In this document: piece by piece, positions 27,392 through 36,981 of the stretch | Position numbering within the stretch: position 1 is the stretch's first letter | Layout: the number at the start of each line of letters is the position of its first letter | NCBI GenBank assembly: GCA_900473915.1 | Contig: UCNG01000016.1 | Location: forward strand, 1-44,969 | Length of the DNA stretch: 44,969 nt | Direction of reading: 5' to 3' | DNA from: Hyphomicrobiales bacterium | GTDB taxonomy: Bacteria > Pseudomonadota > Alphaproteobacteria > Rhizobiales > Rhizobiaceae | Notes under the pieces: model-generated | The model's database searches: none | What the model saw: the letters and a program-made list of their open reading frames with translations, nothing else | Told to the model about the DNA's origin: nothing | Position numbers and translations under genes: made by a program

Positions 27392-28095
27392 TCCACCTTG
27401 GCGGCTGCGGATTGCTTGGCCCGCCCTGCCTTCAGCATGTAACCGGCGCCGCGCACCGTATGAAGCAGCGGAACGTCAAAACCTTTCTCGATCTTCGAAC
27501 GCAGGCGCGAGATATGCACGTCGATGACGTTGGTCTGCGGATCAAAGTGATAGTCCCAGACGTTTTCAAGCAGCATGGTGCGCGTGACGACCTGCCCCGC
27601 ATGACGCATCAGATATTCGAGGAGACGGAACTCGCGGGGCTGGAGCGTAATATCCACATCCTGACGGCGCGCGGTGTGCGCAAGCCGGTCAAGCTCCAGA
27701 TCGCCGACGCGGTAGATCGTATCCGCCTCACGCGGGCTGGAACGGCGCTGCAGCACTTCCACGCGGGCCAGAAGCTCGGAAAATGCATAGGGTTTGGTCA
27801 GATAGTCGTCGCCGCCAGCGCGCAGTCCGGTAACGCGGTCATCCACCTCGCCGAGCGCGGAAAGGATCAGCACCGGCGTTTCCATGCCTTTGGCGCGCAA
27901 CGCAGCCACGACGGAAAGACCATCGCGCTTCGGCAGCATACGATCGACGACGAGAACGTCGTAGCTTCCATTTTCGGCCAGCGCATAGCCGGTCTCGCCG
28001 TCACCGGCGATATCGGCGGAATGTCCGGCCTCCGTGAAGGCCTTCTCCAGATAGCGGGCCGCTTCGCGGTCGTCTTCAATAACGAGAATCTTCAT
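27388..28095 (-). CDS. OmpR-family response regulator
   Basis: A 235-residue transcriptional regulator with an N-terminal receiver and a C-terminal winged helix. The acidic pocket is IEDDRE and the phospho-acceptor is the Asp in VLVVDRMLPKRDG (about residue 51); the switch Lys is in LTKPYAFSELLAR. The DNA-binding domain contains LQPREFRLLEYLMRHAGQVV and the recognition helix region TNVIDVHISRLRSKI. It overlaps the kinase gene by four bases. A terminator hairpin separates it from degP upstream, so the pair probably has its own promoter in the 90-base gap. Confidence 0.92.
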   Translation of the reverse strand: MKILVIEDDREAARYLEKAFTEAGHSADIAGDGETGYALAENGSYDVLVVDRMLPKRDGLSVVAALRAKGMETPVLILSALGEVDDRVTGLRAGGDDYLTKPYAFSELLARVEVLQRRSSPREADTIYRVGDLELDRLAHTARRQDVDITLQPREFRLLEYLMRHAGQVVTRTMLLENVWDYHFDPQTNVIDVHISRLRSKIEKGFDVPLLHTVRGAGYMLKAGRAKQSAAAKVD

Positions 28096-28127
28096 GGCGC
28101 TACTTATAATCCGATTGGTGACAAGGC

Positions 28128-28155
28128 GATGCCAGGCGGTGCGCCGCCTGGCATC
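28128..28155 (-). terminator. Intrinsic terminator of degP
   Basis: A perfect 12-bp stem (GATGCCAGGCGG with CCGCCTGGCATC) on a four-base loop, 30 bases past the degP stop, in minus orientation followed by GCCTTGTCAC. Confidence 0.8.
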
Positions 28156-28185
28156 AAATTGCTGAGCCTCAGGGGTTGCCGATCA

Positions 28186-29727
28186 TCATCCCTGATCGAT
28201 CGGCAAGGCCACGAAGCGGCTCTGATCGTTGCTCTGCAATTGCAGCAGCACTGCCTTGCGACCCGACTTTTCGGCTTCGCTGATGGCGTTGTTGATGTCC
28301 TTGGCGCTCTTCACCGTCTGGTTGTTGACACTCACAATGATGTCACCCGAACGGATACCGCGGTCGGAGGCATCGCTGTCAGGATCGACATCGGTTACCA
28401 CCACGCCGTTTCCGTCTTCAGACGGCGTCACGGTCAGGCCATAGGAGTCGAGGGTCTCGTTCTGGCCACCGCTGCCGTTATCGCCCGAAGGGCTGGTCGC
28501 CTTGCCGAGATCGCCCGGCATCGCCTCGATGGTGATATTGATTTCCTCGGCCTTGTTCTTGCGCCAGACGGTGAGCGCCGCCTTTTCACCAGGAACGATA
28601 CCGGCAACCTTACGCGCCAGATCGCGAGGGTCCTGCACGGTTTCGCCATTGACAGCCGTGATCACGTCACCCGACTGAATGCCAGCCTTGGCAGCAGGAC
28701 CATCCTTCTGCGGCGAAGCGACGAGTGCGCCCTTCTCTTCTGCGAGGCCGAGCGAAGCGGCGATATCCTTCGTCACCGGCTGTATCTGGACACCGATCCA
28801 GCCCCGTTCCACCGAGCCCTTCTTGATGAGCTGGTCAACAACCTGCTTCGCGGTGGATGCCGGGATTGCGAAGGCAATGCCCACGCTGCCGCCTGAAGGC
28901 GAGAAGATGGCCGTGTTGATGCCGATCACCTGACCGGACAGATTGAAGGCCGGACCACCGGAATTGCCCTTATTCACGGCTGCGTCGATCTGGATGAAGT
29001 CATCGTAAGGACCGGCACCGATATCGCGGCCACGAGCCGACACGATACCGGAGGTCACCGTGCCACCGAGGCCGAACGGATTACCGACAGCCACAACCCA
29101 GTCACCGACGCGGATCTTGTTATCGTCGCCGAATGCGACATAGGTGAACTTCTTCTTCGGATCGTTGACCTTCAGCACAGCCAGATCGGTGCGCGGGTCG
29201 GTGCCGATCAGCTTGGCATCAAGTTCGGTGCCATCGTCCATGACCACGCTATAGGCATCGCCATCGGAAACGACGTGATTATTGGTGACGACATAGCCGT
29301 CTTCAGAGATAAAGAAGCCAGACCCCTGGGCGACCGGGCGTTCATGACCCGGACGTGGGCCGCGCTTGCCACGGCGATCCGGGCGGGCATCGCCACGCGG
29401 GTCCATGCCGAAATCACGGAAGAAGCGCTTGAGCGGGTGATCGTCCGGAAGCTGGTCGAAGCCGGGAGGGCCCGAGAACTGGCCGCCGCGATCGGCGGTC
29501 TGCTGCACGTCCTTCTTGACACGGACACTGACGACAGCCGGACGAACCTTCTCAACCAGATCGGCAAAACCCGCGGCCTGCGGCGGCGGCGTCACCTGTA
29601 CGGCATCCGCGCGGGCGTCGTTGAGTGCGCCGAGCGGCCCAGTCGCGACGAAACCACCAGCGAGAACAGCCGAAAGTGCAATCGCGGCAACGCCCTTGCG
29701 ATAGTTGGAAATCCTAGCTCTGGACAT
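28186..29727 (-). CDS. degP: Periplasmic serine endoprotease DegP/HtrA
   Basis: A 513-residue S1C protease for degradation and refolding of damaged envelope proteins. A signal peptide occupies residues 1-41 ending ARA. The catalytic triad is His151 (NNHVV), Asp181 (RTDLAV) and Ser256 (GNSGGP). Two PDZ domains follow at about 300-395 and 415-505. An unusual charged Pro/Arg/Gly stretch at about 100-130 lies in the position of the LA loop. AAGGAG lies upstream of the ATG. It follows the cyc operon closely, as in rhizobia, but has its own terminator and 167 bases of upstream sequence. Confidence 0.95.
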   Translation of the reverse strand: MSRARISNYRKGVAAIALSAVLAGGFVATGPLGALNDARADAVQVTPPPQAAGFADLVEKVRPAVVSVRVKKDVQQTADRGGQFSGPPGFDQLPDDHPLKRFFRDFGMDPRGDARPDRRGKRGPRPGHERPVAQGSGFFISEDGYVVTNNHVVSDGDAYSVVMDDGTELDAKLIGTDPRTDLAVLKVNDPKKKFTYVAFGDDNKIRVGDWVVAVGNPFGLGGTVTSGIVSARGRDIGAGPYDDFIQIDAAVNKGNSGGPAFNLSGQVIGINTAIFSPSGGSVGIAFAIPASTAKQVVDQLIKKGSVERGWIGVQIQPVTKDIAASLGLAEEKGALVASPQKDGPAAKAGIQSGDVITAVNGETVQDPRDLARKVAGIVPGEKAALTVWRKNKAEEINITIEAMPGDLGKATSPSGDNGSGGQNETLDSYGLTVTPSEDGNGVVVTDVDPDSDASDRGIRSGDIIVSVNNQTVKSAKDINNAISEAEKSGRKAVLLQLQSNDQSRFVALPIDQG

Positions 29728-29894
29728 CTATTTCTCCTTACGAGCAGTAATCCGGCCGCTGCCCTGATCATTCAGGAAACGCAGGCCCGTGAAATCTTTA
29801 TAGAGCGTAAGATAGATAGGACTACCTTACCGCTCCGTTTCCACAACATGAAAGTTTCGTAAGGTTGCGAATGTCGGTCAAAGGCGACCGATGA

Positions 29895-30371
29895 TCACTT
29901 GCCGTCCAGCAGGCGCGAGAGTTCGGCCTTTTCGCTTTCCGTAAGCGGCTTTAACGCTTCCCCCGCCTGCCGGCGTCCGCGAAAGGCGAAAACCAGCGCT
30001 AAAGCACCGATCAGCAATATGACGACGGGAAAACCCCACAGGAGAATGGTGCGCGCGTTGAGACGCGGCTTCAAAAGAACGAATTCGCCATAACGGTCGA
30101 CGATGAAGTCCATCACCTGTTCGTTACTATCGCCTTCTTTCAGCCGGTCACGCACGAGAATGCGGAGATCGCGGGCAAGTTCGGCATTGGAGTCGTCGAT
30201 CGATTCGTTCTGGCAGACCATGCAGCGCAGTTCGCCGGAGATGGCTCGAGCGCGCTTTTCAAGCGCCGGATCGGACAGGACTTCATCCGGATTGACCGCA
30301 AGCGCCGCAGTCCCTTGAATAGCCAGGGCAGCGCCAAGCAAAAGCGCCGCAAATGCCGAACGCTTTTTCAT
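29895..30371 (-). CDS. cycL: Cytochrome c maturation protein CcmH/CycL
   Basis: A 158-residue membrane-anchored thiol oxidoreductase that keeps the apocytochrome CXXCH cysteines reduced for haem attachment. The ATG at 30371 has GGAGG upstream; a longer frame to 30518 is the shadow of ccmF. A signal sequence occupies residues 1-24. The redox motif is [14 protein letters not shown] with C50 and C53. One membrane helix lies at 108-130 before a short cytoplasmic tail. The start overlaps the ccmF stop by four bases (ATGA), so it is coupled to cycK. It is the last gene of cycHJKL. Confidence 0.95.
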   Translation of the reverse strand: MKKRSAFAALLLGAALAIQGTAALAVNPDEVLSDPALEKRARAISGELRCMVCQNESIDDSNAELARDLRILVRDRLKEGDSNEQVMDFIVDRYGEFVLLKPRLNARTILLWGFPVVILLIGALALVFAFRGRRQAGEALKPLTESEKAELSRLLDGK

Positions 30372-32359
30372 GCTGCGGCCTCCGCCTCTTGTCGAGCCGA
30401 TTTGCGGCTGCGCGACGGCGCGCCGACCCGGAGGCGACGATCCGCCAGGGAGAAGAGCGCACCCGCCATCATGACAAGCGCGCCATACCAGATGAGCGTC
30501 ACATCCGGCTTCCACCATATGCGCACCACGACCGAACCATCGCCCGGTTCATCGCCAAGCGCGACATAGACCTGGCTGAACCACAGCGTTTTGATGCCTG
30601 ATTCTGTCGTCGGCATCTGGCGTGCCGGGAAGAAACGCTTGGACGGTTCGATCTGTCCAAGGCTGCGCGAGCTGGAATCCAGCAGCGTGAACGTGCCGCG
30701 ATTTTCGGTAAAGTTCGAGCCGGTCAGCGGGCGAAGCCCTTCAAAGCGCAGCGTGTAGTCCTGCACCTTGGCGGTATCGCCCGGACGCATGATCAGCACA
30801 TTCTCCGTACCGAAGGTGGTCACACTCACAATGCCGAGCAGCGTCACGCCAAGTCCGATATGAGCCAGCGCCGTGCCGAACACCGAGCGCGGCAAGCCCT
30901 TGAAGCGGGCAAATGCCTTGCTGGCGGAGACCTTGCCTATGCCAGCCTTTAGAACGAGGTCCGTCAGGCTGCCGAAAATCAGCCATGCCGCAAGCCCGAT
31001 GCCGCAGGCGGCGAGAACCGATTTCGCCGAGGTGCTCCACAGAACGATTGCCGCAGCCACAAGCGAGAGCGCGAAAGCCGTCATCAACCGTTGCGACACG
31101 CCGTAAAGATCGCCGCGTTTCCAGGCGAGCAGCGGGCCGAAGGGAACCGCAAACAGAAGCGGGATCATCAGCGGGCCGAACGTCATGTTGAAGAACGGTG
31201 CGCCAACGGAAATCTTGTCACCCGTCATCACTTCCAGCAGCAGCGGATAAAGCGTGCCGATCAGCACGGTCGCAGCCGCAGTCGTCAGGAACAGATTGTT
31301 GAAGACGAGCGCGCCTTCACGCGAAATCGGATGAAAGATACCGCCTGCCGTCAGGCTCTGCACCCGGAGCGCGAAAAGCGACAGCGAACCGCCAATGAAG
31401 ATCGCAAGGATCGCCAGAATGAAAAGGCCACGTCCCGGATCGGTAGCGAAGCTGTGAACCGAAGTCAGAACGCCGGAGCGGACGAGGAAGGTGCCAAGCA
31501 GCGACAGCGAAAAGGTGAGGATCGCAAGCAGCACGGTCCAGATTTTCAGCGCCGAGCGCTTTTCCATGACGAGTGCTGAATGGAGCAGCGCGGTGCCGAC
31601 CAGCCAAGGCATGAAGGATGCATTTTCAACCGGGTCCCAGAACCACCAGCCGCCCCAGCCAAGCTCGTAATAGGCCCAGTAGGAACCCATGGCGATGCCG
31701 CCGGTCAGGAACATCCATGCGACAAGCGCCCACGGACGCACCCAGCGCGCCCATGCAGCATCGAGACGCCCTTCGATCAACGCCGCCACGGCAAAGGAGA
31801 AGCACACCGAAAAACCGACATAGCCGAGATAAAGCAGCGGCGGGTGGATCGCGAGACCGATGTCCTGAAGGATCGGATTGAGGTCGCCGCCCTCCATCGG
31901 GGCCGGGAAAATACGTGTGAACGGGTTCGAGGTGAAGATGATGAATGCCAGAAAGGCGACACCGATCCAGCCCTGCACGGCGAGCACATTGGCGCGCAGC
32001 GTTTCCGGCAGATTGCCGGAAAAGGCAGCGACCAGCGCGCTGAAGAAGGTGAGAATAAACACCCATAGCAGCATGGAGCCTTCGTGATTGCCCCAGACGC
32101 CGGTGATTTTATAGAGGAGCGGCTTTTGCGAGTGCGAGTTCTCAACCACGTTGAGGACCGAGAAATCCGACACGACATAGGCATGGACAAGCACCGCCGA
32201 TGCAAGGCAGATCAGCGCGAAGACGGCAATCGCCGTCGGCACGGCGACCGCCATCAGCTGTGTGTCGCGACGATGCGCGCCGACCACCGGCACGATCGAT
32301 TGGACGATCGACAGTGCCAGTGCCAGAACCAGAGCAAAATGGCCGATCTCGACGCTCAT
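30368..32359 (-). CDS. cycK: Haem lyase subunit CcmF/CycK
   Basis: A 663-residue polytopic membrane protein with about 15 helices that, with CcmH and CcmI, attaches haem to apocytochrome c. The tryptophan-rich WWD motif is present as [20 protein letters not shown]. Conserved periplasmic His residues occur in [13 protein letters not shown] and [11 protein letters not shown]. The C-terminal periplasmic domain of about 110 residues follows GLGVTLLGI. Length is typical. It is separated from ccmE by 118 bases that hold a half copy of the dispersed repeat, unlike the usually tight spacing of this operon. Confidence 0.96.
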   Translation of the reverse strand: MSVEIGHFALVLALALSIVQSIVPVVGAHRRDTQLMAVAVPTAIAVFALICLASAVLVHAYVVSDFSVLNVVENSHSQKPLLYKITGVWGNHEGSMLLWVFILTFFSALVAAFSGNLPETLRANVLAVQGWIGVAFLAFIIFTSNPFTRIFPAPMEGGDLNPILQDIGLAIHPPLLYLGYVGFSVCFSFAVAALIEGRLDAAWARWVRPWALVAWMFLTGGIAMGSYWAYYELGWGGWWFWDPVENASFMPWLVGTALLHSALVMEKRSALKIWTVLLAILTFSLSLLGTFLVRSGVLTSVHSFATDPGRGLFILAILAIFIGGSLSLFALRVQSLTAGGIFHPISREGALVFNNLFLTTAAATVLIGTLYPLLLEVMTGDKISVGAPFFNMTFGPLMIPLLFAVPFGPLLAWKRGDLYGVSQRLMTAFALSLVAAAIVLWSTSAKSVLAACGIGLAAWLIFGSLTDLVLKAGIGKVSASKAFARFKGLPRSVFGTALAHIGLGVTLLGIVSVTTFGTENVLIMRPGDTAKVQDYTLRFEGLRPLTGSNFTENRGTFTLLDSSSRSLGQIEPSKRFFPARQMPTTESGIKTLWFSQVYVALGDEPGDGSVVVRIWWKPDVTLIWYGALVMMAGALFSLADRRLRVGAPSRSRKSARQEAEAAA

Positions 32360-32414
32360 TTGCAGTCTCCATCAGGCACGCAACCGGACATCGCCGGTTT
32401 GGGTGCGCCAATCA

Positions 32415-32470
32415 TTTGTTTTTACGCATTCCCGAACGCAAAACCGTTTCAAACTTTTGCTGGAAATGCA
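32415..32470 (+). repeat. Dispersed intergenic repeat, half copy (copy B)
   Basis: TTTGTTTTTACGCATTCCCG, then AACGCAAAACCGTTTC, then AAACTTTTGCTGGAAATGCA. It matches the right half of the copies at 34732 and 44906 and the reverse of the copy at 7906. It lies between cycJ and cycK inside the operon. Confidence 0.78.
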
Positions 32471-32477
32471 CTTTCCG

Positions 32478-32975
32478 TTACTTGCCTTCCCAGACGCCCT
32501 TTTCCTTCAGGCTGTCGGCAAGGTCCTTGGGAATATAATTCTCATCGTGTTTCGCCAGCACGTTGTCGGCGCGGAAAACTCCGCCATCTCCGAAACGCCC
32601 TTCGGCGACGACGCCCTGCCCTTCACGGAAGAGATCAGGCGGAATGCCCTCGAACACGACCTTCACGGTCTTGATCGTATCGGTCACAGTGAAACGCAGT
32701 TCGCTGCCCTCGCGGCTGACGGACCCTTCCTCCACGAGACCGCCGAGACGAAACCGCGAGCCGGAGGCCATATCCTGTTCCGTCAGATCGGCTGGCGTGC
32801 GGAAGAAGCGGATATCCTGACTGAAAGCCATCAGCATCAGCCCCACCGCCACGGCCAGAACCGCCAGCGCACCGCCGATCAGAAACAGGCGCTTGCGCTT
32901 TCTCTGACTGACGGTACGGGCGAAATTAGCCGTCGGTTTGCTTTTGCGTGCGTTATCATCTGCGGTCGCGCTCAT
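32478..32975 (-). CDS. cycJ: Haem chaperone CcmE/CycJ
   Basis: A 165-residue periplasmic haem chaperone anchored by one helix at about 29-51. The OB-fold domain contains [15 protein letters not shown] and [21 protein letters not shown]. The covalent haem ligand is H143 in [11 protein letters not shown], with Y147 following, so haem binding should be intact. The start overlaps the cycH stop by four bases. It receives haem from CcmC and delivers it to CcmF. Confidence 0.96.
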   Translation of the reverse strand: MSATADDNARKSKPTANFARTVSQRKRKRLFLIGGALAVLAVAVGLMLMAFSQDIRFFRTPADLTEQDMASGSRFRLGGLVEEGSVSREGSELRFTVTDTIKTVKVVFEGIPPDLFREGQGVVAEGRFGDGGVFRADNVLAKHDENYIPKDLADSLKEKGVWEGK

Positions 32976-34114
32976 TTTTGTGCGTCCCCTGCCTTTGGCT
33001 CTAGTCCAAGGCCGGCTGCGAAACTCTCAAGGTTCGTCCGGCTCTCGCCTTCGAGGGCTGTCATTCCGCGATCAAGAGCGTCAAGCGCTGCATCGCGGCG
33101 GTTGAGGATCATATAGGAGCGCACAAGGCGCTTCCAGCCTTCGACATCACCACTATTCTGGCGAAGACTTTCATCAAGACGTTGAACCATGCCTTCGATC
33201 ATCGCCTGACGGTCTTCGGGGCTGAGCGTCGAAGCGGCATCAACGTCGTCAGCGGTCGGACCCTTCGGCTGCTGCTGACCGGCTGCGGGATCGCGAAGCC
33301 GGGCGATAGCCTGTTCGATCTGGCCGCGCCACGGCGCATCGGCGGGCGCTTTATCGAGGAAAGCCTGCAGGCGATTGGCTGCCAAATCCATGCGACCATC
33401 CTGCATCTCGCCCTGTGCGAGATAGAATTGCGGGCGCACGTCATTCGGTTCGAGATCGGCAGCTTTCTTGAAAAAGCCTTCGGCCTCGGCAGTAACGGTG
33501 CCACCCGAAGCGGTAGCAAGCGCTTCACCCAGCCCCAGGACGCGGGGGAAATTCTCGCCCGCGATACGAATGGAACTGCGATAGGCATTGACGGCATCCG
33601 CAGCGCGGCCAAGCCGCAGATAAATCGGCGCCAGCACATCCCACCCGCGCACATCGTCGGGTTTCTGCGCCAGATGCGCTTCGGCACGCGCCACCAGCTC
33701 ATCAACAGAGCCACGATCCGCGCTCGCCGAAAGCCGCTCGGCGAGCGGCATGGACGGCATGTCCGGCTTTCCGAACAGCGGATAGACGCCCCAGGCAACC
33801 AGCGGCACTGCAAGCACGGCCAGAAAAGCCAGCAACCGGCCCGGCATCGTTTTGCCTGCGGCTTCAGCAGCTTCTCTCGCTGACTTTTCGGCATTCAAAA
33901 TGCGACGTGAAATTTCGATGCGCGCCTGCTCGGCGCTTTGCGGGTCGATCATGCCGCGCGCAGCGTCGGCTTCGACCTCGCGCAACTGGTCCCGATAGAC
34001 CTCAAGATCGTTTTTCTCGGCAGACAGGAATGCCTGTTTGCGCCGCGTGAGAGGCAACAAAACAACCAGAGTGGCTGCCAATGTCAATAGTGCTGCAATA
34101 AGCCAGAATCCCAT
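32972..34114 (-). CDS. cycH: Cytochrome c maturation TPR protein CcmI/CycH
   Basis: A 380-residue inner-membrane protein that binds apocytochrome c for presentation to the haem lyase. The N-terminus ([20 protein letters not shown]) is the first helix, a Leu-zipper-like charged cytoplasmic loop follows (about 25-90), and a second helix lies at about 92-110. The periplasmic part contains TPR repeats, for example [40 protein letters not shown] and [20 protein letters not shown]. It is the first gene of cycHJKL; the ribosome site is weak. Confidence 0.94.
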   Translation of the reverse strand: MGFWLIAALLTLAATLVVLLPLTRRKQAFLSAEKNDLEVYRDQLREVEADAARGMIDPQSAEQARIEISRRILNAEKSAREAAEAAGKTMPGRLLAFLAVLAVPLVAWGVYPLFGKPDMPSMPLAERLSASADRGSVDELVARAEAHLAQKPDDVRGWDVLAPIYLRLGRAADAVNAYRSSIRIAGENFPRVLGLGEALATASGGTVTAEAEGFFKKAADLEPNDVRPQFYLAQGEMQDGRMDLAANRLQAFLDKAPADAPWRGQIEQAIARLRDPAAGQQQPKGPTADDVDAASTLSPEDRQAMIEGMVQRLDESLRQNSGDVEGWKRLVRSYMILNRRDAALDALDRGMTALEGESRTNLESFAAGLGLEPKAGDAQK

Positions 34115-34208
34115 GGCTACGACTTAAGCGCAGCCAAGGGAAAAACCAACCACTACCTGCAGTAAGTTGCCACCTAGGGCAATTCGCCGCAAAGGTAAGG
34201 TTGAGGAA

Positions 34209-34664
34209 TCAGGTCAGCGGGGTCCAGCTGCCGTCCGGATTGCGACATGCCGTTCCGCGCGACGTCTGCTGCGATCCGCCGATGGTGAAGCTGTGCGAAT
34301 ACTGACGGCAATTCTGCGAGCCGACCTGATAGGGCTGTGCCGCCGTCACATCGCCGGAATTCGATCCGCTGCCGCTCCACGATACGGCCTTGCCTGCGGG
34401 CGAATATTCAAGTGCGCGATATTCCGCCTCCAGCGCCTTCTTGCGGTCGGCTGCATTCAGTTGATTTGCAGAGCCGCCGAGAAGACCGTTGCCGAGCGGC
34501 GTCAACAGGCTGGTTTCAGGCTTCTGCGCCGCAGAACCGCCGCCCAGCGAGCCAAGCCCGCCCCCCTTGCCGGTGGTCGTGCCACAAGCTGACAATGCAA
34601 GCGCTACGGCAAACATCGTCGAAGCAACTGAAACCGGGTGAGACAACCTGGACACCATCACCAT
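34209..34664 (-). CDS. Surface-antigen lipoprotein, RT0821/Lpp0805 type
   Basis: A 151-residue outer-membrane lipoprotein. The signal peptide ends in a lipobox LSAC with acylated C27. A Gly/Ser-rich spacer follows. The conserved C-terminal half shows the helix ALEAEYRALEYSPAGKAVSW, then CRQYSHSFTIGG and GTACRNPDGSWTPL, characteristic of the RT0821/Lpp0805 surface-protein (17-kDa antigen-like) family. One further Cys pair may form a disulfide. The start may be ATG 34664 or ATG 34658. It lies between feuQ and cycH on the same strand. Function is unknown. Confidence 0.85.
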   Translation of the reverse strand: MVMVSRLSHPVSVASTMFAVALALSACGTTTGKGGGLGSLGGGSAAQKPETSLLTPLGNGLLGGSANQLNAADRKKALEAEYRALEYSPAGKAVSWSGSGSNSGDVTAAQPYQVGSQNCRQYSHSFTIGGSQQTSRGTACRNPDGSWTPLT

Positions 34665-34731
34665 AACAACCAGCCTTCATAAACAATTAGCATGCACACT
34701 ATAACGGCATGTGGCTTTTCAATTTATCTTC

Positions 34732-34832
34732 TAGAGCGGACCCTGTTAAGACGAAATCATGGATCCGCTCTATCTCTTGGTTTTTACGCATTATCCGACG
34801 CAGAACCGCTTCGCACTTTTGCTGGAAATGCT
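34732..34832 (+). repeat. Dispersed intergenic repeat, full copy (copy C)
   Basis: About 101 bases. The left part is a stem, AGAGCGGA (34733) with TCCGCTCT (34764). The right part reads CTCTTGGTTTTTACGCATTA, TCCGACGCAGAACCGCTTCG, CACTTTTGCTGGAAATGCTT. It is the most complete of the copies and lies between feuQ and the lipoprotein gene. The architecture resembles the roughly 100-bp palindromic elements known in Brucella and rhizobia. Confidence 0.8.
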
Positions 34833-34859
34833 TAGTTCGCTTTCAGCCAAAAACAACCG

Positions 34860-36248
34860 TCAATCTTCCGTCAGAGGCAACAGGACCCGGACTCCCAGTC
34901 CGCCGAACGAACTCTTGCCCAGATGCAAGCCACCGCCATATTCGCGCACGGTATCCAGTACGATTGCCAGTCCCAGCCCGGTTCCGGGCTTCGTTTCGTC
35001 AACGCGACTGCCACGTTTCAGCGCCGCCTCGATCTTGTCCGATGCCAGCCCCGGCCCGTCATCTTCGATCAGGATTTCGAACTGGCGTTGCTCGCCAGCA
35101 ACAAGGGCAAGCCGGATATTGATGCGTTTGCGGCCCCATTTACCGGCATTCTCCAGCAGGTTGCCGACGATTTCTTCCAGGTCCTCGTGCTCGCCCGCGA
35201 AAACCGCATCAGGCAAATCGTTCCGCAAAGTGACGTTGAAAGCCGGATTGAGTTTAGCTGTCACCCGCTGCATACGCTCCAGAACCGGCGTTACAGGCGT
35301 GCGGAACACGACACTGTCGCGTTGGGCTGCAATGCGTGCGCGTTGCAGATAATGCTGGATCTGCACCTGCATCGCTTCGCTTTGCTCCTGGACGATGCGT
35401 CCGTGTTCGCCACCCATGCTCCGCGCTTCATTGACCAGCACCGAAAGCGGTGTCTTGAGAGAATGGGCGAGATTGCCGACCTGCGTTCGCGACCGTTCCA
35501 TGATGCGGCGATTATTTTCGATCAGCGCATTCATTTCCGTGGCGAGCGGCGCAATCTCGACGGGCAGCGACGCATCGAGCCTTGACGAGCGGCCTTCGCG
35601 AATGTCGGCCAGCGACTGACGTACCTTGTCGAGCGGACGCAGGCCGAACAGGATCACAGCGGCGTTTATGAGAATGCTGCCAATGCCGAAAATCGCCAGA
35701 TAGATGGCGAGGCGGGTTCTGAAATCGGATATTTCCTTCAAAATCTCGCTGAGATTGCCCATGACACGAAAGCGCGCCACGCGATTGACGCTATCCAGCA
35801 CCACTTCGGTTTCGACGATGAAAAGCTCCTCGCCATCAAGACCGGGCAAGGTGTAACTGCGCATGAAGGAACTGTCGAAAGGGGCCTGCGAGACCGGCAT
35901 TTCCGGCACGATGCGCCCCAGTAGCGAGGGCGATTCCAGCTTTCCGGTGAGATTTGGCGTGACGGGATCGACTGACCAGTACCAGCCGGACAGCGGGCTG
36001 GAATAGCGCAGTTCTCCCAGTTCCGGGCGCCCCTGCAATGCACCTTCGCCCGACGTGCTGACGGCACCGACAAGGCTGAACAAATGGGCGGTCAAGAGCC
36101 GCTCAAAATTGCTGCGCGCAGCCTCGCCGTATAGGGAGCCGATAAAGGTCGCCACCACCACAAGGGCGACGATGACCCAGATCGTTGAGAGGGTGACGAC
36201 GCGGACCGCGAGCGAACGCAGTGGAGGAAAAGCGCGAAGAAGCTTCAG
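34860..36248 (-). CDS. feuQ: Sensor histidine kinase FeuQ
   Basis: A sensor kinase of about 462 residues, partner of FeuP. The frame continues upstream of the GTG at 36161 and encodes a first membrane helix (VRVVTLSTIWVIVALVVVAT). The only plausible start that includes it is a CTG at 36248, overlapping the feuP stop as CTGA, with AAAGG upstream; no ATG, GTG or TTG is present there. A periplasmic domain of about 130 residues, a second helix and a HAMP region follow. The H-box is NLAHSLKTPLSVLVNEAR, and ATP motifs are NLLENAGKWG, DDGPGL and GTGLGLAI. In rhizobia feuPQ adjoin cycHJKL, as here, and have been linked to iron uptake and ndvA expression. Confidence 0.85.
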   Translation of the reverse strand: MKLLRAFPPLRSLAVRVVTLSTIWVIVALVVVATFIGSLYGEAARSNFERLLTAHLFSLVGAVSTSGEGALQGRPELGELRYSSPLSGWYWSVDPVTPNLTGKLESPSLLGRIVPEMPVSQAPFDSSFMRSYTLPGLDGEELFIVETEVVLDSVNRVARFRVMGNLSEILKEISDFRTRLAIYLAIFGIGSILINAAVILFGLRPLDKVRQSLADIREGRSSRLDASLPVEIAPLATEMNALIENNRRIMERSRTQVGNLAHSLKTPLSVLVNEARSMGGEHGRIVQEQSEAMQVQIQHYLQRARIAAQRDSVVFRTPVTPVLERMQRVTAKLNPAFNVTLRNDLPDAVFAGEHEDLEEIVGNLLENAGKWGRKRINIRLALVAGEQRQFEILIEDDGPGLASDKIEAALKRGSRVDETKPGTGLGLAIVLDTVREYGGGLHLGKSSFGGLGVRVLLPLTED

Positions 36249-36934
36249 CTGTCGTCGCCTTTCGTTTCGCCCCCGCCTTCCGAACGGATGCGGTAGCCCA
36301 TGCCGCGCACGGTCTCGATCAGGTCCACGCCCATCTTCTTGCGCAGGCGACCGACAAAGACTTCGATCGTGTTGGAATCGCGGTCAAAATCCTGATCGTA
36401 AAGGTGCTCCACCAGTTCGGTGCGTGACACCACTTCATCCATATGGTGCATCAGATAGGACAAAAGCCGGTATTCGTGCGAGGTCAGCTTGAGCGCGACG
36501 CCGTTGATGCTGGCTTTCGATGTTTTCGTATCGAGATAGAGCGGCCCGCAGACAAGTTCGGACGATGCATGGCCAGCCGCACGACGGATCAGCGCGCGCA
36601 ACCGCGCCAGCACTTCCTCTATATGGAAAGGCTTGGCGACATAGTCGTCGGCACCCGCGTCGATCCCGGCAACCTTGTCGCTCCAGCGGTCGCGGGCGGT
36701 GAGCATGAGAACGGGCATGGTGCGGCCACTACGCCGCCAGCGCTCCACGACGCTGATGCCGTCCATGCGCGGCAGGCCGATGTCGAGCACGACCGCGTCA
36801 TAAGGCTCGGTATCGCCGAGATAATGCCCTTCTTCGCCGTCATAGGCGCGGTCAACCACATAACCGGCAGCAGCCATTGCTTCCGCAAGCTGCCGGTTCA
36901 GGTCCTTGTCGTCTTCAACGATCAGGATACGCAA
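36245..36934 (-). CDS. feuP: OmpR-family response regulator FeuP
   Basis: A 229-residue response regulator. The receiver domain has IVEDDKDLNRQL, phospho-acceptor Asp51 in VVLDIGLPRMDG, TARDRWSDKV and KPFHIEEVLAR. The winged-helix DNA-binding domain includes LTSHEYRLLSYLMHHMDEVV and the recognition region SNTIEVFVGRLRKKMG. The gene order next to cycHJKL and the sequence identify it as FeuP. It overlaps feuQ by four bases and starts 47 bases after the small secreted gene upstream, so the three genes probably form one transcript. Confidence 0.9.
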   Translation of the reverse strand: MRILIVEDDKDLNRQLAEAMAAAGYVVDRAYDGEEGHYLGDTEPYDAVVLDIGLPRMDGISVVERWRRSGRTMPVLMLTARDRWSDKVAGIDAGADDYVAKPFHIEEVLARLRALIRRAAGHASSELVCGPLYLDTKTSKASINGVALKLTSHEYRLLSYLMHHMDEVVSRTELVEHLYDQDFDRDSNTIEVFVGRLRKKMGVDLIETVRGMGYRIRSEGGGETKGDDS

Positions 36935-36981
36935 GCGAAGGTTCTCCCCTCAATAAATGCAGAACAGCAACGAAACCGTTG

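Noticed and set aside
27412-28896. 494-codon plus-strand ORF
   Set aside because: It runs antisense through the response regulator, the degP terminator and degP, all of which are strongly supported.
36155-36161. GTG codons as the feuQ start
   Set aside because: They would delete the first membrane helix encoded in the same open frame; kept only as an alternative.
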